NCBI GenBank assembly: GCA_963277665.1
Contig: OY728143.1
Span: 535,838,394 to 535,902,393 of the forward strand
DNA from: Viscum album
Lineage: Eukaryota; Streptophyta; Magnoliopsida; Santalales; Viscaceae
DNA: 64,000 nt
Reading direction: 5' to 3'
Shown: in pieces, positions 58,046 through 64,000 of the stretch
Position numbering within the stretch: the first letter of the stretch is position 1
Layout of the letters: each line of letters begins with the position of its first letter
Position numbers and translations under genes: made by a program
Notes under the pieces: generated by a model
Told to the model about the DNA's origin: nothing
Database searches by the model: none
What the model saw: only the letters and a program-made list of their open reading frames with translations

Positions 58046-59300
58046 GTAAGGGTAATTTCTTTAATCTCATTATTATCCGAGATTTTTTATCAGTAAATAT
58101 CTATTGGGACATACTTATCATCTATGAACATGTTTCATTAAAATGTTTTAAAACGTAATATTTTAAGTTATTATGGAAGTAACTCTTTAACTAGATCGTC
58201 ATTTTAAATATTTTTTAAGATTTATTTTTCTAAATCTTTTAATTAAATTCTATGTTTTAAAAAATATTTTAAGGATTTATTTACGTAGACATGATTGTTT
58301 TAATGTGTTAATTTATTTCAAAAGTTTAAAAGTGGTATGGGACACTTTGATTTAAAAATCTCTATTAAATGACTTCCTTTATAAATTGTGTGATTTTATA
58401 ATGATTTCTTGAAGAGGGTTATTTCTCTCATAGAGTTTTATTGATTATTTTCAACTAAATCAACATCCTTTATTGGATATTATTCTTGATTGAGGTTGAT
58501 TTACTATAATAAAATCTTCCATATTGTATTGAATGTGTTATGATATGTTTGACTATAGATGTGCTATTTTTATACCATTCATGGTTTATGGTTAAAGTAT
58601 TAACATTTTCTATGTTAGTTTTAATAAAAATGTTTATGTTATGTTTCAACCTTTTCATATGAGGAATGCATTGGACTCAGTAAGTGATGGGTGGAGCCCT
58701 CTATAGCTCCTCGATGCATCGGTAGTTCCCATGAGACAAACTAGTGTCTTAGAAAAAGGCCTTGGAAAAAATATTATTTTTAGTATTGGCATGAGGGCTT
58801 GACTATGTGGTTATGATGTCCGACATTATGCATTCCCTCATAATGAAATTTGTTTTTACATGTGATTATTCATCTAGTAGAATATCCATGTGCATGTTTA
58901 TATGGTAATGTATGATTTATTTTTTCCATATTATGTTCAAGTTTATGTTTAAAATGTTGTTGTTTTTAATAAACATCTTTCCTTAATAGTTTATAGCTTC
59001 TGCTAAATTATTTACCCTTACTGAGCATCTGAGCTCACCCCTTTCTTATGTTTTATTTTCCCTAAATTCCAAGAAGTGTATTTTTATTGATATGCAGGGT
59101 TAATCTAGATGAATAATGGCGTTCTCAAAAGATTATTTATGATGTGTTTTATTTTAGAAATTGTAATTTAAAGTTCATGTGTGTAATATATTTTCCAATA
59201 CTGTTAAATATATCAGTCCTTCGGGACTTGATTCCTTGTAATAATGATAATATATTAAAATAATGCATTGTCTCCTTGCTTATGGGGTATGGTCGTAACA

Positions 59301-59305
59301 AATAT
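59301..59305. repeat. candidate target-site duplication (right), tandem complex
   Basis: AATAT follows the LTR 3 end GTAACA and matches AATTT at 41231-41235 in four of five bases. Confidence 0.55.
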
Positions 59306-62163
59306 TATGTTAAATTGGAGAAACAAACACAAGATTATCACATTGATTTCATAAATAATATTTCTTTCTAACGATTTGATGTATATTATAAATTATATTA
59401 TTAGCGGGATGAAACATTAAGATCATATGATCTCTGCATAAAAAAGAAGGTTGTTCCTCATATACTTTATGTATATCATTTTCTAGGTTACCTTCTGGAA
59501 TGATAGTTACTCTTGTATATATTTCAACCTCTAGAAGTAATTCAAATTTCGTTTCAAATACTCAATCTATAATACTTTCATAATCACAATGTTTTCACAT
59601 CACATAATTATCATTCTCATCATGTATAAATAAATAAATAAATATTAAATAATATATTAATATTAAACTAAAATATAAATTGTAAATAATATATCCAAAA
59701 ATAGGGCTGGATGGGTGGTGAATAGGTGAAACAAGATCTTTATATACATATTGATAAAAAAATGAAACAAATAATCTATTACACATCCTCATGTCACATG
59801 AGGCCATCATCCCACTATGTCACCTCTATAACCTAATGGAATACGATCATAAATACCTTCCACCTCTTGGTGGTCCCTTTCTCATTATAATATCAGAAAA
59901 TCCATTTTCTATAACCACCCATTGGTTCATATAGGGTGTGAGTATAATGAAACCAGTAGGATCCCAGAAAGTGTTCCAAATAAAACCCATGTTAGAACAA
60001 ACAAATCATTCAAATTGAGAAATAATAAAATGAAATTACTATTTATACATTTCAAAGAATAAAAAACCATCATTATGCATTTTTTAAAACATGAAAAAAT
60101 AAATAAACTATAGATTAAACGTTCCTTTAAAACATAAAAAATCTGATTTCACCAAATAGTGACTAAATACTTGATTAATTAATGTATAAATTATATATTT
60201 ATCTATCCAAATGGATAAAATACCTTCACTATCTAGTAGAAATGTATTTAAAATTACTTCACTTGTTAGGATGTCACACCTAACATGTGGGGAGGGAACC
60301 TTTCCCTATTTTTGTATTTCCTACCAAAGTACCTAGGGGTTACCATGATCTTTGACCATATAACCAATTATTTTAGAATTGGATTCTATATAAATAGTTT
60401 ATAAGCATCATTTATTTCACTAAAAACAAATTTTTAAAACACTTTTGACATTAAAAATTGAAGGAATAACCATGGGGCTATCTTTTTTTATTAATTAATT
60501 AACAAATCATCCATAGATACCATTAGTCCTATTTTAGAAATATTTTCTTAGAAATTAAAAATTCAAAGTTTCAATTAAAAAATAAAAATACAAAAACCTA
60601 TCTTTATAGATGAAGTTGCAAGAAATCTGGATGAATCCCTTCAAGATGGTAAGTGAGCATCCTTAGATGGTATAGGAAACCCTAAACATCATAACCATCC
60701 CTTATTAAATAAAATAAAATAAATCATAGGACTTTATAAACTTGAGGTAAAAATAAATCCATAAAATAGGGATGATGGAACCCATTGTATAGAATAAGAG
60801 GCCCTTACATGATATTTCCCTTCAATATCATAGGACGAAACCCATAATCTCACCCTAGGTGGATGGGGAGGAGGGATTGTGTGTGAGGGGGATATAAAAC
60901 CCCATTGAGTTTAGATATTGTATGTTATGTGTTTTAATTTAAATTAAGGGTTCTCTAAGAAATTAAATTTATACATTTTAAATAAATAGAGCAAACGGAC
61001 ACTAGGGCATAGCCCTACTGGCTATAGTTTGGGGTCCCTCACATGACACAAATATAGTGTATCCCCTTGGGTTTCATAATGGTTCATCTCCAAGAGGTAG
61101 AATTGGGATACCATGATCCTTTCCATCTATAGTATGGAGGACCTTCCTTGTGGTTTATAATTTCACATGATCCACTCACTACACTGCAACACACACCCAT
61201 TATGGCGTGGTTGAAATCAACTTTAACCTATTGACACCAAAAATTCTTCAAATAAAAAAAATTAAATGAACAAAAATATGGAATTTGAAATAACAGGAAT
61301 ATGGAAATTTACTTAATAATTACATCATGGGGGTGAAAATTCTCTAAATTATATCACTTTACATCACCAAAAATTTTATCATACAACCAATAAAACACTA
61401 GATAATATATAAATCAAAATTCATTCTATTGAATATAATCAGTGAAGGGGAATTTCTCCCTAAAATGTAAAGAATATTCTTACATTAAAAAAATCTAAAA
61501 CATAGGGACCTTTATTCCATTAAAGGATAATAATCAATTAATTAGTCCATATAATCAAATAAGTGTTAACCTAGAAATAAATCACAAATTCCAAACAATG
61601 ATAAATAACTCACATAAATATTTTAGAATAAACTATTTCAAATATGAATTAAATTATCCCATATTAACCATCAAGATATTTAACTTCCAGTAAAATCTAT
61701 TTCCAACATATAGAACCCCAAAATCAAAATAGTACCATAGAAAATAAATTCCAATACTTCTAAAATATGAAGGAATAATTCATAATAAATCCTTTTTAAA
61801 ATAACTAATTCCAAAAATAAAAAACAATGAACCAATAGATAATGGATACATGTAAAAATGTTATTAAAACATTAAATATAGCACTCTAACACATCATTCA
61901 ATCTAAAATAAGTAAGATTTAATGGTTCACAGATTCATTTTAAAAAAATAATCCTGAAACAAATCAATAAATCAATGTTTCAATAAAACCTAACAACCAA
62001 GTAAAAATTAAATTTAAACTATATTAATATCTTAATAATCCTCCTTTTAAAACACAACAAAATAATATATAAATTATGGAAATAGATAATAAAAAATAAA
62101 TTACCATCGAAGAAATTAATTCTTAAATATATAAACACGCACTTAAACCTCAAAATCCATAGT
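59306..62163. other. unclassified AT-rich DNA
   Basis: 2.9 kb with no recognisable coding motif. The stretch 60270-61230 is less AT-rich (for example GGGGAGGGAACC and GGCATAGCCCTACTGGC) and may be part of another decayed element, but no partner repeat is visible in the window. Confidence 0.5.
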
Positions 62164-63345
62164 TATAACGCCCCGACCACAGTTACCTAGAGTCGGTGCA
62201 TTATTACAAAACATTTGTTTTTGTGAAAATCATAACAACGTGATTACTTCAAAAAAAATTATTTAATCAACCCTAACATGTCATATTAACCTAAAAAATT
62301 AGTGGAATTCATCAAAAGTTTCAAATTACATTTATTTAGATAGTTCTAATATTAATTATTTTAATCATTCATTAATAAGGTAATTACAGCATTCTCATTG
62401 TGTTATAAATAAATTAAATTATTTAATGTATAAAAATTAAAAATAAAATACCATAATATAAGAAATCATTTTATCTTTATAATGAATATTTATAGTCAAG
62501 TTTCTGTTCTGTATAACCCTATATTAAAAATAGTTTAGTTATTAAACTTTGAATTTGACTCTTTTAACTCTTCTTTAAATAAAATTATAATAAATGTCCT
62601 AATCTAATCCAAGTTGACAAAATAGAATCATATTTAATTCCTTAGGTTGTTTTTTTCCTAATTATACTTATCCAATAGAATGAGAACATGTTTTAGGGTA
62701 ATTATGATATCATTTTTAACCTTAATTTCCCTATTTACTTTTCACTGTTGTAAATAAAAGTCAAAAGTTACTTTTCACCAAAAATAATTTTCGTCTTATT
62801 GAACCCCATTTTACTAACTAATATTAACTGTGTCCCTCAGATTTTTGAAATTAAACTCATATAAGTGGAAAAATTAAGTTTTATACAAATTTGTAAATGC
62901 TCCAAGGAGGTGGGTAAAAGACGGTAAAAAGTTTGATAAAATTTTTATATATCTAAACTTATTATAAAATGACTCTAATGAATTAAATTGAACTTATATA
63001 GGTATTTTTTATCTACATTGACCTAAAATAAATTTAAATATAATAAATAATTATTTAAATAAAATGTCGATTTTAACCAACAACGTAGTGTTTTTCACTA
63101 TACATCAAAAATTGAAAGTTTTCAGAAAAATACCAAAAATTCACCCTAAGATAATTTAGATATTCCAAATTCAAAAATGAAGTCCATTTTGAAAAATAAA
63201 ATTTATAAAATTTCAGAAAGTGGGTATTATTATTCATAACAGCTAGTTTTATTGGCTGCGGTGTGTTTGAATCTTGAAGTTACGTAGAATTCAAGCTACT
63301 GCATTATTCAAAGGGAAACATACAGTGGAATCTTGGTGTGTTACA
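62164..63345 (-). repeat. element C 3' LTR, internally deleted (1.2 kb)
   Basis: It holds the first 1.13 kb of the LTR, ending on the minus strand near 62213, joined directly to the last 50 bases at 62164-62212. About 3 kb present in the other LTRs is missing, including the TATA region, three hairpins and micro-exon-like segment. Confidence 0.8.
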
Positions 63346-63359
63346 TTCATCCCTCCTTC
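63346..63359 (-). promoter_or_regulatory. polypurine tract of element C
   Basis: On the minus strand GAAGGAGGGATGAA lies immediately before TGTAACAC. It is preceded by an AATTTCGTGGATGAAATT motif, the counterpart of the one at 509-530. Confidence 0.85.
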
Positions 63360-63399
63360 AAATAATTTCATCCACGAAATTTCTATAATACTAATGCAC

Positions 63400-64000
63400 A
63401 AAAATATTAGGGTGGTTCTTCATCATAAGTTCCTCTGATTCAACATTTCCTCTTCCATCTTATGGTTTCTCCATAGAACTTTTACCAGATGAGTCGTCCG
63501 GTTTCTCAGCACTTGTTCTTTTGTATCAATAATCTTGACTGGATCTTCACAATAAGACAAATCGGGTTCCAGTTCAATTTACTCATAGGCGAGTACATTT
63601 GTTTGGTCAGGCATGTATTTTCTCAATAGTGATATGTGGAATACATCGTGAACTTTGAAGAGACTTGGCGGTATTACCAAACGGTAAACAACAGCCCCAA
63701 TTCATTATATAATTTCAAAAGGTCCTATGTACTTGGGACTTAATTTACCCTTCTTACTGAATTGTATAAGTCCCTTCCATTGAGATACCTTCAAGAAAAA
63801 ATGATCTCCTACAAGAAATTCCAAATCCTTCCTTCAGTTATCAGTATATCTCTTCTTCCTACTTTGAGTTGCTTTGATGTGGGTTTAGATAACCTTCAAC
63901 TTTTCCATCGTTTCCTCAACAAGTTCTGGGCCTATGAGTTTTCTTTCACCAACATCATCCCAAAAAGATGGTGTGTGACATCTCTTTCCATATAATGCTT
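63400..64000 (-). pseudogene. pol: integrase C-terminus of element C
   Basis: The minus strand reads, in order, LYGRKCHTPSFWDDVGERK, GPELVEETMEKLKVI, ATQSRKKRYTDN, LEFLVGDHFFLKVSQWKG, KKGKLSPKYIGPFEI, VVYRLVIPPSLFKVHDVFH, HISLLRKYMPD, LEPDLSYCEDPVKIID and finally LVKVLWRNHKMEEEM. These are the end of the catalytic core, the GPF/Y module and a chromodomain-like tail of a plant Ty3/gypsy (Del/Tekay-like) integrase, in essentially one frame. Single-codon stops interrupt it about five times. The upstream part lies beyond the window edge. The plus-strand frame at 63762-63995 is its antisense shadow. Confidence 0.92.

Larger units (their letters stand above)
41236..59300 (+). mobile_element. tandem gag-only gypsy-type complex, LTR-int-LTR-int-LTR
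   Basis: Three long direct LTRs (4.1, 4.5 and 4.8 kb) alternate with two internal regions of nearly equal size (2358 and 2369 bases), each starting with a PBS. Both internal regions carry a gag C-terminus with zinc knuckles but no protease, RT or integrase. The near-match AATTT/AATAT flanks the whole 18-kb complex, not the parts, which indicates one insertion later extended by unequal recombination between LTRs. The LTRs share the plan of the A family (three hairpins, micro-exon, TGTAACACCCC start). Gag-only LTR elements of this sort are known in plants as TR-GAG elements, and mobilisation by a related autonomous element is the usual explanation. Confidence 0.85.
54544..59300 (+). repeat. tandem complex LTR 3 (4.8 kb), with SINE insertion
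   Basis: It starts TGAAACACCCCAATATTTCA and ends GGTCGTAACA, where the insertion's 3' flank begins. A SINE of about 430 bases has replaced or interrupted the TATA region near 56497-56926, with a small deletion of LTR sequence beside it. The rest aligns with LTRs 1 and 2, including the three hairpins and the micro-exon-like segment. Confidence 0.9.
62164..64000 (-). mobile_element. Ty3/gypsy element C, 3' part
   Basis: On the minus strand the order is an integrase C-terminus, a polypurine tract and an LTR, and the element continues beyond the right window edge. The LTR start TGTAACACACCAAGATTCC and the LTR end GGGGCGTTATA (expected TACA) identify it with the long-LTR group. The end resembles that of the gag-only tandem complex (GGGCATTACA), unlike the ACTCTACA end of the A family. 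It is the only member of this LTR group in the window with readable pol. Confidence 0.85.

Noticed and set aside
63762..63995. 77-codon plus-strand frame near the right edge
   Set aside because: It is the antisense of the clearly recognisable minus-strand integrase tail of element C.

Overview
This window is nuclear DNA from a plant, almost certainly a flowering plant with a large, repeat-rich genome. It is AT-rich and consists nearly entirely of dead LTR retrotransposons, several nested in one another, plus one tRNA-derived SINE and long stretches of unassignable AT-rich sequence. I found no intact host gene, rRNA, tRNA, CRISPR array or bacterial operon. Most open frames longer than 60 codons lie antisense inside LTRs or in low-complexity DNA. 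All coding remnants are gag or pol pieces broken by stops and frameshifts. The species cannot be named from this sequence alone.

Layout. Positions 1-4747: the 3' end of a plus-strand Ty3/gypsy element (element A): internal tail, polypurine tract and a 4.2-kb LTR. 4748-14672: flank, with a GC-richer promoter-like patch (4748-5290) and then unclassified AT-rich DNA. 14678-33797: a Ty1/copia element with LTRs of 1.8-2.0 kb and gag-protease-integrase-RT-RNase H remnants. It is split by a nested 8.6-kb Ty3/gypsy element (19060-27665) that has a perfect 5-bp target duplication (ACTTG) and has lost most of pol. 36497-40526: a minus-strand solo LTR of the element A family with a perfect TCTCA target duplication. 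41236-59300: a plus-strand LTR-internal-LTR-internal-LTR tandem complex of a related, gag-only, apparently non-autonomous family; its third LTR carries a minus-strand SINE. 62164-64000: a minus-strand Ty3/gypsy element (element C) whose LTR is internally deleted but whose integrase C-terminus is well preserved. Its LTR terminus resembles that of the gag-only family.

The most interesting structure is inside the very long (4.0-4.8 kb) LTRs of the A/B families. Downstream of a TATA box, every complete copy carries three spaced hairpins built around the same core (TGCGTACGTACGG, then TACCGTCTCC), and the arms of the third hairpin change in a pairing-preserving way between families. Further downstream lies a 36-37 nt segment bounded by good splice-acceptor and splice-donor sequences, conserved in all five LTRs. 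These LTRs therefore look as if they specify a multi-intron 5' leader with structured or protein-binding elements. This is inference from comparison inside the window.

Because the elements are dead, 'working together' here means descent and recombination: insertion, nesting, LTR-LTR recombination (solo LTR, tandem complex), deletion, and a possible non-autonomous/autonomous pairing between the gag-only B family and integrase-bearing C.
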